Source: Adiantum capillus-veneris (lineage: Eukaryota; Streptophyta; Polypodiopsida; Polypodiales; Pteridaceae). Taken from it: 64,000 nt of DNA. The DNA lies in the NCBI GenBank assembly GCA_014529385.2, contig CM043957.1, forward strand, positions 84,117,381 to 84,181,380. The letters are read 5' to 3'. Positions within the stretch are counted from its first letter, which is position 1, and every line of letters begins with the position of its first letter. The notes beneath the pieces were generated by a model. It made no database searches. It worked only from the letters and a program-made list of their open reading frames with translations, and was not told where the DNA came from. Of this stretch, positions 21,180-33,251 are shown in pieces. A program made the position numbers and the translations under genes.

Positions 21180-23804
21180 CGAGTTTTTCAAAAAATGTAA
21201 AATAGAACGAGAAGAGTGTTGCATTAAGGCAAGATGAGGTTCCCACTCGTAATGTCGCTATAAAAAAGATAAAAAATAAAAAATGAGGCCATAGATTATG
21301 TCAACCACGTTGGACAGTAGTGAGCCGGTCACAAATTCAAAATTGTCTTGAGCGCAAATTTCTACATTATTCCTTAGTACAAAATTCAAAGTTTTGATTG
21401 ACTTAGAGAAGCACAAAAGATTTAAACACTACAATTTTGCACTACCATTGGTGTAATATTTGTCAATTCAAGGAGCATACAATTTCTTCATGTGTGCTTT
21501 TGATTTGGCTCATATGTGGCCTAGTGCTAAGTTTTATTGAAGTTTTAATTGCAATAAAAGGAAAAGTGCTTTGGGCATACACATGCATTTTATTGAGAGC
21601 GACTTTAGATTATGAATTGACGCTCGATCAAGATATGTTATGCTTGGACTCGACTTGCTTGTTATATTTTAGTGCTTGAATTGAGTGGAAAATCATTGGA
21701 AAGCATTAAAATTGAGCATGTTTGATAGCCAAAAGAGATCATTAAAGTTTGGGCTTGGCATTATTATGCATTCTTTAGGTGCTGGATTTGATGCAAATCA
21801 TTGCATAGCACTGACCATTGAGATTTTTCAATAATCATGGAAGAGAAGTATCATTTTGAGTTTGTGATTGATCATGAAATTTTTAGTGCTTGTGTTGAAT
21901 GACAAATATTTTCATGCACTAACAATTGACCTTCATTTTAAATAGTGATTGGCAAAGTGGGATTCCATTGCAGATACGAGATGTCGGCATTGCAAAATAT
22001 TGCAAAACTTGGCTATTTAGAGCCATTCCTTTTCTTTGGATTAAAAGTTGTATAAATTCTAGCTCTAAGTTTTGTCTAAATGCAAATGTTTTTATTTGAG
22101 CTAGTGTTTACCCAAATTTTTTGAGAGCTTTCAAGTACAGAATTTGGCTATTGAGAGCCATTTATTTTCATTTCATCAAGTTGCAATCATCTCTAGTTCA
22201 TAGATTGGTCTAAAATTGTAAAATTTCATGTGAGCTAGTTGTTAGCCAACTTGTTTGGAGCTTTTAAATTGTAAAATTTAGCTTTCAAGAGCCACTTCAT
22301 TTTCATCAAAGTTGCATTATTTTCAGCTCTTGGCTTGTTTTAAATTCCATACTTCAAGTGAGCTAGAAACTAATCAACTTTTGAATCATGCATGAGAGAC
22401 TTTAAATTGCAAATTTGCTTATGTAGAAGCCCATTCTCTCTCATTTTAATGTGTATGCATAAATTTGCTATCAAAGAGCACCATGTGCATAATCAAAGGC
22501 ACTTTTTTTCCTTGGATTTTTTTACTTTGGCAAATTTGGGTATGCAAGACCCTACCTTTAGGTTTTCATTAATGTTTTTTTTGTGTGTTTTTGGCTTTCA
22601 ATAAATGGCTTTTGTAGCTTGTGTTTTCACTTAGCTTCAAAAAACTTGGATTGTAATAAAAAGATCAAGAGACTTCTCTACAAAGGGGATGCTTGCTCAA
22701 GGATGCTCAAAAGAGCATGAATAGTTGTAATCCTTCCATGATTTTGCTCTTTTGTTCATCTCTCCATTCTCTATGCTTGGTTTAAGTAATTTTTGCTTCT
22801 AAGCTATGGTTCTTTCATGTTCAAAATCTAGGCATACCAAAGCTTCAACACTTTGCTTTATGAATATTAGCTCATCACAAAATTAGCTTTTATGTGTGCT
22901 AATCATAGATAATTGGCCTTGACCTGAGGTTAATGTAGGTTCATTCTCATTAGTCCTAGACTTAATCCTCCATCATTTTTAACATGACATAGGGCTATGA
23001 TAAAGCTTTAGTCCTTTAGTCCATCTGTCATTAGCATCTCATGTTGGAAGCAATAAAAAAGTGCTAAACAATGAATCAATGAAGCAAAAAAGTGTCAAGA
23101 AAAAGTAGCAAAAATGCTACTAGACACATGAAAAGAAAATTTCTATATTATGTTGGGTCTATGTGAGGCCTAGCGCCTTATTGGCACTTGGCAGGCGACG
23201 AGAATAACCTTGGCTCATAACCTTGGCTCGCTTGGTCAAGGACCTAAACCGATGCCCTGGGCTGATAGGGGTTAGCCGTAACCTTGGTAGGCTAGTAGAT
23301 TCTTGGAACACTTTTTGTATTGTGCTTTACTTTTTCAATGAATGACAAAAACAAAACTTCCACGAGTTTTACAAAGCTGTGAAAATTTACTAATAGATTA
23401 GGAGCCTTTTTATAGCCCGTAGACATGATAGACTTAAATGATTTATTAAAATTGGTCACATAGTTTTTAGGCTAGTAGGTTTATGAACTTGCATTAGCCT
23501 AGGGTCATAACTGATTACTTGTGTTTCATGCATAAAACTGAAATTTCAAGTGGTTTAATCTTCATGATAGTTGAGTGTTTTTTTGCTTTATGTTGTCTAG
23601 TTTTTTACTATGATTCACCCATCTTTTAGAAGCAAAAAATTCACTTTGCATGATTGCTCATTGTACTTCATGTTTTTACCCTTGTTGGTCTTTGATGCTC
23701 CTTACATGTTCTTATGTTTTGCAACTCAACATTTCTTCCATGGACTTGCTTTCTACCATGTCACCGTGTTTTGCTTCACCAGCATACAAGGACGTGTGCC
23801 AAAT
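21180..23804 (+). other. Non-coding 3' interior of composite element, right copy
   Basis: No coding signal. It is colinear with 2940-5474, with one extra block of about 50 bp near 21610-21690, and from about 21880 with the 5.4 kb element. It includes the conserved block near 23165-23300 (GAGGCCTAGCGCCTTATTGG), shared by all three copies in the window. Confidence 0.75.
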
Positions 23805-23818
23805 TAGGAAGGGGGGAA

Positions 23819-24787
23819 TGTTAGCAACAGCTAACACAGGCTACACCGAATATGCATCAAGCGGGAGATATGCTATGGATGTGACTTACTATTTCCTACT
23901 CACTTTCCATGAGTATTGGGCTCATTGGGAGTTCCAAAGTTGTATATGCTAGCTAGAGGGCTCAAACTTAAACCCATAGTAGAAGGGATTGTGGTTAAAA
24001 GGAAGCCTTTATGCAAGGAGGCTTGATTCTTGAGTATCCACTCTTGAGGATCTACTTTTGAGAGCTCCTTCTCCCTTGAGTGTTCACTCTATGGATGGCC
24101 TAGCGTTGAGCTTAATGCCCATGCTTAAGAGGCTAATGCTAATCCATTGTAATTAGAGAACCATTCTTAATTTAATCTCTACTTTCTCATTAGTGTACTT
24201 CTGCTCTACTCCATTATGTCATGAAGTAGTTTCACCTTTCTCGTTATTCTAGATTTAAGTTTGTGCGTTAACTTCTTAATATTAACCACTCTTATCCTTC
24301 TATGAGCATTCAATTTGCGATATTTAGCATCACTAATTAGGTTGATTAAGTAGGTTCTTAATCTTGTAATTAGTGTGTGCCCTGTTGTTTGCTTGTGTGT
24401 GGATAGGTTTTATGAAACTCTAGCACCATTCACCTTGTGTGTGTACCTATTGATGAAGTGCCTTGATTGGCAAGTGGTGATTGGAGAGGCCAACACCAAT
24501 GCAATTAGTGTGTGCTTATCATTATTGTGCTTTGGGTTTTTAGTCTATGGTAAGTCAGACTTCGGTGGGCTTGATGTGTGTAGGAGTTGATTGATTAGTG
24601 ATTAGAATATGATTAGAGTTAGTCTTGCCATGACTAATCTCTACTTGCATTGGATGAGCATACTCATGAATCCTCTTATTCTATTCATCCGATGCTCGTG
24701 CTTCCACGCCCTAGCCGTGTTGCCGATCCACGGATTGATAACTTTGTGTGGATTGCGATTAGGTCATTACTACAACACCTCCCAACA
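23819..24787 (+). repeat. Composite element 3' LTR (969 bp), right copy
   Basis: It starts TGTTAGCAAC after the purine tract and ends CTCCCAACA. The chromovirus leader resumes at GAATAGAAGAG. It pairs with the 5' LTR at 13658. Confidence 0.92.
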
Positions 24788-25077
24788 GAATAGAAGAGAG
24801 GTTCTTTCAACACCAAAACAATACCAGCTCCTGTCAAGCTTTTAATAGCTCAATAGTGGTTAAGCCGTAGGCGTAGGCAAGCCCCATAGGACGCCACTAT
24901 TAAGACCATAGCTCTCGATGGTGATGCCCCGGTTTTTGTACGAAGTAGGCACACTGCAAGGCTAATAAATCCCTATTCTACTTACTCGATTGCAATTAAT
25001 AATACCAACCATTTATAGCTAGCTTGAGGACCTCCCTTCTTGAGAAAGAAAAGAGAAACCTTGTGCTCTGATACCAA
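24788..25077 (-). other. Chromovirus leader and primer binding site, right copy
   Basis: This is the continuation of the chromovirus leader interrupted at 13657. The primer binding site is the complement of 25065-25076 (TGGTATCAGAGC), one base from the LTR. Confidence 0.88.
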
Positions 25078-25775
25078 TGTAACATTCAATGGGCTAGTAA
25101 CTTGCGTGTAGCAGAAAATAGCATAAACATAGTGAGCATTTCATTAGATTAGATTCCTATTGAGCATAGCAAGAGTGCTTGGATAGAGAAAGCAACAAAA
25201 ATCATGACACCTAGTTAGATAGGCATGAACAATACTTAAAAGGAGAGAGAAATTAAGCTATTGACAACAGTTGAGGACCCGATTTACATGGAGCCGGTCA
25301 ATCCCCCCAAAAGGTTTTGTAAGATAAGTTTCCCCCATCAAAGGAGACATTTTACAATACAATACTTTGTGTTCCTTCAATAACTAGCTAGTGCCATGAA
25401 GATGGAAGCTTCAAGCACTAAGAAAACACTTTAAAACACAACATCAATTCCCACACGGTCTCAGATCCAAGACCTCACACACCTTCGAAGATGGTGAGAC
25501 CTAGCGGGGTATGAGAGTAGATTGAGAGGAAGAAGGAGTAGTCTTACGAGAAAGATGTATATTTCCTCTCATGATCACTCATAATAGCTTAGCAGAGCTT
25601 AGTAATTAGCATGATAGAGGAGATGAGCATGCATTGAAGCTTGGCTCTTGGTTGGATTTGCATCACAAAGCTAAGAGATATTGGTGTAGGCCTCCCTTCT
25701 CACAAGCTTGGAGTAGATGATGCGCTTTCCATTGAAGCTTGAGAAGGAGAGAGAGTCTTCTTGCTTCACACATGA

Positions 25776-25806
<31 letters not shown>

Positions 25807-25825
25807 ATAATGTCTTGACAAAATC

Positions 25826-25826
<1 letters not shown>

Positions 25827-25863
<37 letters not shown>
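25827..25863. repeat. 37-base poly-C tract
   Basis: An uninterrupted run of C within a chromovirus LTR (poly-G on the element's own strand), next to a TG microsatellite. The other LTR copies have only a few Cs here. Its exact length is likely to be unreliable in an assembly. Confidence 0.9.
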
Positions 25864-25865
<2 letters not shown>

Positions 25866-26306
25866 TCTTGCTCGACCCCTCTTGGATTTTACTCATGATG
25901 GCACCCCATTGGACCCTGCAAAGCTTAGCAAATGATAATTGAGAATCATAAGTGATAGCCTTTTGACATGTATCCCCCTTTCCCCTTTTGTGAGAGCTTT
26001 AGGTAATTAATTGATGCAATTAAACTCTCATTCGACCCCTTTGTCTTCTGGCCAATAGGAATGAGGCAAGCCATTGGGCTGCTGAATGCTTATTGGACCC
26101 CTTGGGAGACTGTCCAATAGTCTTCTAGAGAGCTTAATTCTTATTGATTCTTTTATCAAGTGTTTTTAAATGAATTAAATTTAAAGTACTCTAGCCTAAT
26201 TCTCATTGGTCCACCTATATGGCCATCCAATAGGATTTGAATGCACCTTGGGGGCAACTGGACTAGGGAGTTGAAATGTGTCCCCTATTCCCTTTGTGTA
26301 AAGGGC

Positions 26307-26312
<6 letters not shown>

Positions 26313-26387
<75 letters not shown>
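26313..26387. repeat. GT microsatellite, 75 bp
   Basis: About 37 GT units in the chromovirus LTR. The homologous position in the second element has a shorter run (32464-32491), and about 53732-53748 in its split LTR. It is a variable-length site within this LTR family. Confidence 0.95.
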
Positions 26388-26388
<1 letters not shown>

Positions 26389-26765
26389 CTCTCTCATCCC
26401 CTACTAAAAGGGCTCGCCCCCATCAAGATAGGGATGTGGGAAGACTTTTGAGTCTTCCCACAAGCATTCAATTTTATCTAGGGTTGGACCATTGGACACA
26501 ACCTTTGAATTTGGAACCTTAGCATTTTCGAAGTCTTAATGGGTTGAACCTTAGGGTCTTTGAAGGCCATTGTTTTCACATTTCTCGTTTGCAGATGCCC
26601 CCCCCCCTTTGGATCCCTATTTTCCCTCCTTTGGATCCCTACTGTGACCGATCTGCCAACTTAACCAATATTCTAGCTTTTTCTCCCCTGGTACTTCCCC
26701 ATATTAAATGATCAGTTTAACATGAGAAAATCATTTAGGAAACTTAGATATTAGTTATTATGACA

Positions 26766-27149
26766 TGGAATGCCATTAAACAACATCATATATGCCTTTG
26801 CATATGGCATGGTATTTTAGAAGATTTCAAACGCCAATTTCTACATACACTATACAAATCTAAAGCACACACGCAAAGTGATCTTGTTTAATAGGCTTGA
26901 AATGAAATGTGCAAGAATATGTTGATTTTTTTTGCAATTGTCGAATTCAACAGTAGGATGAAGCTCAAAACAAAATTCATATCTAGCTTATCTCCAACTA
27001 GGGGCATATATGGATATGTTTCATCCTCCTACGCATCCAATAGGAGCTTATTTGGCACATAACAGTGAAAAAAAGAATGGTGAACATGGATTGCCCAAGA
27101 GTTTCAAGCCACTAATAAAAAAGAAGCCCCAAAATTCCTTTAATTTTGA
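26766..27149. other. Flank between chromovirus LTR and old Gypsy remnant
   Basis: No clear feature. It may be the decayed 5' part of the plus-strand Gypsy remnant that follows; I see no LTR edge or primer site. Confidence 0.4.
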
Positions 27150-28810
27150 TAGTTGAGAGCTTTCAAGAAGCCATTTATAATTAAAAAAAGACCACATGTC
27201 TACTCAACCAAGCAACCACAAGGATTCCCACTTCAACGGTTTATTCCCAATATCAACCACAAGCCCAAACCCAATGGAGATGCTTTCAAGAATGTTAAGT
27301 GTTATAAATTTCACCGCTTTGGTCATTTTGTAGATAAGTGTCCAAATTCAAAGGGCAACAACAACAACTATGGAAACCATGAGCCTTTAAACAAATAATA
27401 TTGCATTAACAATTTTCAATCTTCTACATGCAATGTGATAGTACAAGGAAATCCATACGAAGATAATCTAAATGTAGAAGCTAGCGTCAGAGAAGTATAC
27501 GACCCAAACTATGATGGTAATCAAAATCAAGTAGATATAGGATTCATATTTCACCTCACGCATTGTTAAATGTCAATGGTAAAGCACAAGGCACAAAAAT
27601 TGATATTTTTCTTTATGACGAGAGCAGTCATGATTTTATCTCTTCATGTGTAGTACATCAACTTTCTCTCTCTCAAATCAAATCTAAGCATAATTGAAAA
27701 TCGTGTTCAATTGCCAAAAATAAATTTGCAATCACCAAGTGGAGAATTTAATGATTAACATTGAAAATGTTAATCAATAAAAAACATTTCTTATGCACCT
27801 TTGCATGGTATTGACACGATTCTTTGTATGTTGTTTCATCACGAGTTTAATCCCATTAAAATCGATTATCCTACACGTTCTCTCTCTACCAATGAAACAC
27901 CCACATGTGATGAGCCATACAAGCCATTTCTCACACAATTTTAAGTTTTTTATAAATTTTCACCTCGTTTAACAACTTATAGACCCAAAGACCATATGAT
28001 TGACATCATTCTTGGAAGTGGATGAACACAAAGATTATATTCCATATGTTTTTTATTTGCTACAAAAGAATGGATTATATTTGAATCCTAAAACAGCTTT
28101 GTCTTTTAATTTTCCATTGAGTATTTAGGACATATAGTCTCTAGGGAAGGTATTCATGTAGATATGAGGAAATTGAGGCTATCAAATCACGACCAATTTT
28201 GAGAAATTTGCATGAGTTGAGATCAACTCCAAGCTTGTGTAATAATTATAGGAGATTTGTCAAGGATTTTGTGCAAGGCACATTATCTCACCCCATATCT
28301 TATGTTTGGACTGACTTACATGACCAATCTTTTTAGCTTTGAAAGAATAATGACCAATTTACCTATTTTACTTCCTACATAAGCTTCTAGATTATCTAAT
28401 TTAGAATCAAACGCGGATGATTTTCTATTGATTTCCAATCCATTTATGATCATGTTCATGCTACCATAAAACACTCACAAGAACAATATACGAAGCATGC
28501 AAACAAACACCACCGGTATGATGTTTTCAGAGAAGGAGATTACATTATTGTGAGATTTGAAAAGCATAGGACTTAAAGTGTTGATACTAATGCTTTTTGT
28601 TAAACTGCCTTTTTTATTTTGCAAATTGTTTTTCATCTCACATGTCATCAACACTATTTCATTCAGACTTGATTAGTTCACACTAGCACATATATGATGC
28701 CTTTCACATTAATCTATTGAGACCATCTAAAGGAGCCCTACCATCTCATTCAATATATGATGAATCATATCTCCCAACATTTAATGGTCACCTTAGAGAA
28801 CCTGCTTGTT
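27150..28810 (+). pseudogene. Old, deleted Gypsy gag-pol remnant
   Basis: A knuckle block CYKFHRFGHFVDKC (second Cys changed to Phe) lies at about 27300. A protease-like SHDFISSCVVHQL follows at about 27630. An RT-end block resembling LGHIVSREGIHVDM is at about 28125, and an integrase-tail block EQYTKHANKHHRYDVFREGDY at about 28480. Order and strand are consistent for one Gypsy element with large internal deletions and many stops. It is much more decayed than the chromovirus copies and is not the same family by eye. Confidence 0.7.
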
Positions 28811-30120
28811 AGATGCTTGAAAACCTCTTTTTGAAATATTGGTGACTTTCTTTTTATTTTTCATCATTCATTGGCCAACTGGTTTTCTCTTATGAGCAAT
28901 TGAGGATAATTGTTATCTTTGGTGCGAGATATGTTATTATTTTGTTTGCCCTCTTAAGTGATTACCTTGGGATGCTTAGAATTTTACCATGTTGGTGTGG
29001 TTCAACATCATCATGTATATTAGGGGATAATTTTATACTTGATTGTGCTATTCTTGTGGTTATTGGTTTAAATAACTTGTAGAGCAATAAATTGTAAATT
29101 ACAGTCAAAAGGAGGTTTTCGAAGGAATATTTCTATTTTTTGATAGCAATTGCTAATATGGCTGCTATCCAATAAATTAGTTTATACATAGCTTAGCTTG
29201 GAATAAGTTACTTTATAATAATGATCAAGACCCAACTTATTCCAATGCTAAGAAACCGCAAGCAACATGGGAAGCACCTCTTGTAGAAAAGTGGATGAGA
29301 ATGACATGCTTGTAAAGAGGGGCCTAAAATTGGCACAAGTTACTTAATAAAATACTCTCAAATACTCAACTACAAAGAGTCTTGTGCTGTGCACTTTTGG
29401 GGCTAGGATTTACGCCATTATTGTGTAGAACCCTTTTTCTTTCCTTTACTCTATGTTTTATTGAATCAATCTTGTCTTCCCAACCTAGTGTGCTATCATA
29501 ATTGATTTAATGTGTGTCTGCAAGTTTGTGTTTAGCATGTTTATGTCTAGTTCGGAAAGCCAGAAAGGGATGTTTGATTTTTTGTGTAGAGTGTTTGATT
29601 TTGTGTGTAGAGTTTCCATTATCTAAACTAGTGATGTTTCTCCCCTCCAATCCAACAATAGCAAAGCAGATAGAAGATTCTCCCAAGTGATAACACAAGT
29701 AGAGGAAAAAAGAGATTTGTATAGAGTCACACAACAAGGAAAGCTTGACAAAAAGTTGAGTATCTACATTCTCTGAAGTGATCACATTGCCACAACAAAA
29801 ATCTCATCTTCAATGTGCTACATGCAAGAAATACGAGCTCGAAGAGAAGGAAACTGCCAATACTAGTTGAGAAAAGTCTTCTCAAGAACAAGGATTTGCC
29901 GACGAAGTGTAACTGCCTCATACAAGTCTCAAAGATAGTCCCAAACCTTAAGTGCTAATTGAAATCATGTAAGAAGTGAAATCATAGAATCAACACAATC
30001 AATGCAAAGGTAGGAAAACACCTTGTGGTTGGTCTCATTCTAGGTATCAACCATGGTTGGTGTAACAGTGTAACAAATGATGTTAAAGGACCAAACCTAC
30101 TAAACAATAAGTGAGTTGAA
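28811..30120. other. Unassigned stretch
   Basis: AT-rich. Short open frames at 28900-29082 and, on the minus strand, 29507-29921 show no motif I recognise. It could be the decayed 3' end of the preceding Gypsy remnant plus old intergenic DNA. No LTR edge, tRNA or repeat was seen. Confidence 0.5.
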
Positions 30121-31238
30121 GAAGTAGGTGCCATCGTAAGTAAGAAAAGAGATACTCTTTCCTCCCTCCTTGAACTGTTTGAGCTTGGACAACCTCTTCC
30201 AAGCGGCATAGGATTTCCTATGGCCTCTCCTTTTGAGTTCTTTAGGAGCTGCGCCATCACTTCCTTCAAAAGAGGAGGAGGATGATGAAGATGGAGAAGA
30301 GGGTGACCTCTTTCTTGCCTTTTTCTTCTCATACTTCCTTTCTTCCTTCTTTGAATTATGGTGAGAAGGACTATGCTATGGTCTTCTCCATTTAGGGGGT
30401 GTTGGAGAGCATTTTGCCCGTCGTCTTTGTGGTACCATCCCTGCTGAGGTGGCAAGAGATTCACTTCTTTCTCATTATTTCGGTGGGGGCTCTACCATTG
30501 AGATTTGGGCTCTCCTTTGTGAGGGAGTTGCCCCATCAACTTGTAAGCTTTTGAGCCCTTCGTATGGGTCCTCCGCTTCTCTCACCGTAGAGAGCCCTCT
30601 TTTAGAAATCTCATAGGCACTTCCTCTTCTAGGTGAGGGGATTGGAGAATCCCATGGATGCGTAATTGTTGTTGCACTTCTCCTTGGAGAGATGGGTTGC
30701 CCATGGCTTGTTTAAGCCTAGTAACAAGATAGTTACAAGCCTAGGAGCATCATTAGTAGCTTGATCATTAGCAAAATCAAAGCCATCAACATTAATTCAC
30801 TCTCTCTACTATTGTCAACCATTCTAACTAAGTTTTAGGTGTAAATTTTTACTTTTACTTTGGCACTTCAAGCCCTAGTTGCTACTCCTCTTTACTTTCA
30901 AAGATAAGCACTCAAGCATCTATACCCGTGGCTCGAAATATCATTAATTGCAAGGAATAGAAGAGAGGGTTTATCATAGCCCAATCGGCACCGGTCCCTG
31001 TCAAGCTTCTAATAGCTCAAAAATGGTTAAGCCGTAGGCAAGCCCCTTGGGAGTCCATTATAAAGACCATAGCTCTCGACGGTGATACCCCATTAACTAC
31101 ACGAAGCAGGCGCACCTCAAGGATAATAAATCCCTATTTTACTTACCCTCATGCAATTAATAATACCAACCGTTTATAGCAAGCTTAAGGACCTCTCTTC
31201 TTGAGCAAGAAAAGAGAAAGCAATAGCTCTGATACCAA
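30121..31238 (-). pseudogene. Chromovirus 5' fragment: gag start and leader
   Basis: The minus strand holds a primer binding site (complement of 31226-31237), a leader, a gag start codon near 30822 and the gag amino-terminal Ser/Arg-rich region to about 30121. Homology then stops. It lies downstream (minus sense) of the LTR at 31239, so that LTR is its 5' LTR. A one-base loss just after the start shifts the frame. The rest of this element is absent. Confidence 0.82.
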
Positions 31239-32464
31239 TGTAACATTTAATGGTTTGAATAGCTTGTAAATAGCAGAAAATAACTTAACATAGTGAGCAT
31301 TTCATTAAGAGCAAGTTCATAATGAACATAGAGGAGTGCTTGGTTGGAGATAGCAACATTAGCATAACACCTAATTAGTTTGGCATAACAATACTTGAAA
31401 GAGGGAGAGATATAGAACAACTGAAAACTATTGAGGACCGAATTTACATGGACCGGTCTTCCCACCATTAGGTATTTGTATTATAGCTTCTCCCATTAAG
31501 AGAGACTTTGTACAATACAATTTTTTGTGTTCCTTGGTAAAAACTCGTTGGTGCAATGAAGATGGAAGATTCATGCACGTGATAACACATAACATCAATT
31601 CCCTCGCGGTCTCAGACCCAAGACCTCACACACCTTCGAAGATGGTGAGAGCTAGCAGGGTATGAGACTAGATGTAGATGAAGAAGAAGCATTCTTACGA
31701 GAAAGAAGTATTTCTCCTCACATAATCACTCATAATAGCTTAACATAGCTTAGTAATTAGCATGGTAGAGGAGATGAGCATGCATTGGAGTTTGTCTCTT
31801 GGTTGGATTTGCATCACAAGCCAAGAGTTTGTTGGTGTAGGCCTCCCTTCTCACAAGCCTGGAGTAGATGAAGAGCTTTCCAACAAAGCTTGAGAAGGAG
31901 ATAGACTTTCTTTACTTCACACATGAGCTTGTGTGAGTGTGTGTGGAATAATACCTTCACAAATCAGCCCCTCTCTCATCTTGGTCGACCCCTATTGCAA
32001 TTTAATGGATTCCTATTGGCCTTTAAAAAGCTTAGCCGATAGTATTTGAGCAAGCTTTTTACTTTTGCTGGCTTCCTTGGCCCGTGAAAAGTTTAGCCAA
32101 TAGCATTTGAGAGGCCCAGTGAAGAGCCTTGTGACAAGTGTCCATCCTTTTCCCCTTTTGTAAAAGCTCAGATAATTTAATTACCTGAATTCCTATTGGA
32201 CCTTTTTGTCTTCTTGCCAATAGGAATTAAGCAAATTTATGGGCTGCTTAATTCTCGTTGGATCTTTTGACTGTCCAATAGTATTTTAGGGAGACTAATT
32301 CTTATTGGTTTTCTTTTTGAAAGCATTTTTAAAATAAGAAATTAAGTTTACACTAGCTTTGGTCCACCTCTATGTCCATCCAATAGGATTCATGCAAGAA
32401 TTGGGGGTTTTCCTGCATGCCTGACATCTGTCCTATTTGCTTTGTGGAAAGGGTAAAGTGATGA

Positions 32465-32495
<31 letters not shown>

Positions 32496-32896
32496 GTCTG
32501 TCTCATCCCCAGTCATCTGTCATCTTCCCAGCTCGCCCCCTCCTTTGTCCTTCTGTTGGTTGTCCTTTTGTTGACTACTGGAGTTAGCACTTTTAATCAA
32601 TAAGCCAAGTTCCCATGGCCTATGACCTTTAGAGTTAAAAAGTTGGAACTTTACCCTATGGAAGTCTTAATGGAGTTAAACCTAGAGGTCTTTTAAACTC
32701 CATTGATCTACTTTGCTCTTTAGCAGACCATCCCCATCTAGATCCCCAATTCGCCTCTTTTGGATCTCCTGTTGAGACCGGTCTTGCAGCCTTTCCAATA
32801 TCCAGCCTTTGCTCCCCCTGGTATTTTCCTTATATTAAATGATCAGTTTAATATGAGAAAATAATTTGGAAAAGTAGATATTAGGTTTTTATGACA
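31239..32896 (-). repeat. Chromovirus LTR shared by fragment and second element
   Basis: The plus-strand edges are TGTAACATTT and TTATGACA. It has a primer site and leader on its left and a purine tract on its right, so it is both a 5' LTR for the fragment and the 3' LTR of the element at 32897-38363. It carries a GT run at 32464-32491. Confidence 0.9.
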
Positions 32897-33251
32897 TTAC
32901 CTCTCTCTTGATATCATAGTCGTCCTCGACTATGAGGTAGAGAAGATAAAGCCAAATCATTAGTCCGTTTGCTAGTGGGTAAAGGATCCGTATTTTACCC
33001 TACGACATCTTTCCAGAATGGATGACTAATCCATTTGGTGCTTGAGAGACTTAGCTGCCACAAGCATGTCTTCTCATTAGTCCGTATCAATCTTCCATAG
33101 TAGAGTGACAAGATCTACTTGGTGTTTGGGAGACATTGTTGCCACAAACATGATCCTAAGCATGCATACTTCTTAACATTTGTGCACACTAAAGACAAAG
33201 AGAGTCTTATAAGACAAAAACATTGATCATTTAAAACATAATTACATTCAC
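32897..33251 (-). other. Polypurine tract and 3' untranslated region, second chromovirus
   Basis: Complement of TTACCTCTCTCTTGA next to the LTR, then non-coding sequence matching 8335-8690. Confidence 0.8.

Larger units (their letters stand above)
13658..24787 (+). mobile_element. Composite 11.1-kb non-autonomous LTR element with cargo
   Basis: Both LTRs (13658-14637, 23819-24787), a tRNA-Asp-type primer site (14640-14657), a purine tract (23805-23818) and a 5-bp target duplication are present, so the outer element is structurally complete. It encodes no gag-pol of its own. The flanking interior is colinear with the 5.4 kb element at 45593-50981. Between those halves lie a 5'-truncated Copia (about 16560-20614) and an antisense gene fragment (20669-21177). 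It must be moved by proteins from another element. Whether the cargo came in before or after integration cannot be settled from this locus alone. Confidence 0.88.
6738..26765 (-). mobile_element. Chromovirus (Ty3/Gypsy) element with nested composite insertion
   Basis: The minus-strand order is 5' LTR 25078-26765, primer site 25065-25076, leader, gag from 13520, zinc knuckle, protease, RT, RNase H, integrase, chromodomain ending 8691, purine tract, 3' LTR 6738-8334. The leader is split by the composite at 13658-24787. Without that insertion the element would be about 8.9 kb. The gag-pol order with integrase last plus a C-terminal chromodomain defines the chromovirus branch. All frames are broken. 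Confidence 0.9.
18154..26765 (-). repeat. Right copy of the 18.34-kb tandem duplication
   Basis: This is the counterpart of 1-8334, ending at the outer edge of the right chromovirus LTR. The repeat period, measured from LTR start to LTR start (6738 to 25078), is 18,340 bp. Unequal recombination between chromovirus LTRs would give this LTR-interior-LTR-interior-LTR order. The right copy keeps sequence that the left has lost: the RT amino-terminal part near 18950-19040 and the intact LTR middle at 25760-26455. Confidence 0.88.
25078..26765 (-). repeat. Chromovirus 5' LTR (1688 bp)
   Basis: It begins TGTAACATTC and ends TTATGACA on the plus strand. It pairs with 6738-8334 and keeps the middle part lost there. 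It contains (TG)n at 25780-25806, a 37-base C run at 25827-25863 and a 75-bp GT run at 26313-26387. To its right is unrelated sequence; no target duplication can be tested because the left end of the array is outside the window. Confidence 0.92.

Noticed and set aside
26241-26522. 93-codon frame with a Cys-Val repeat
   Set aside because: It is the GT microsatellite translated; it lies inside a chromovirus LTR.
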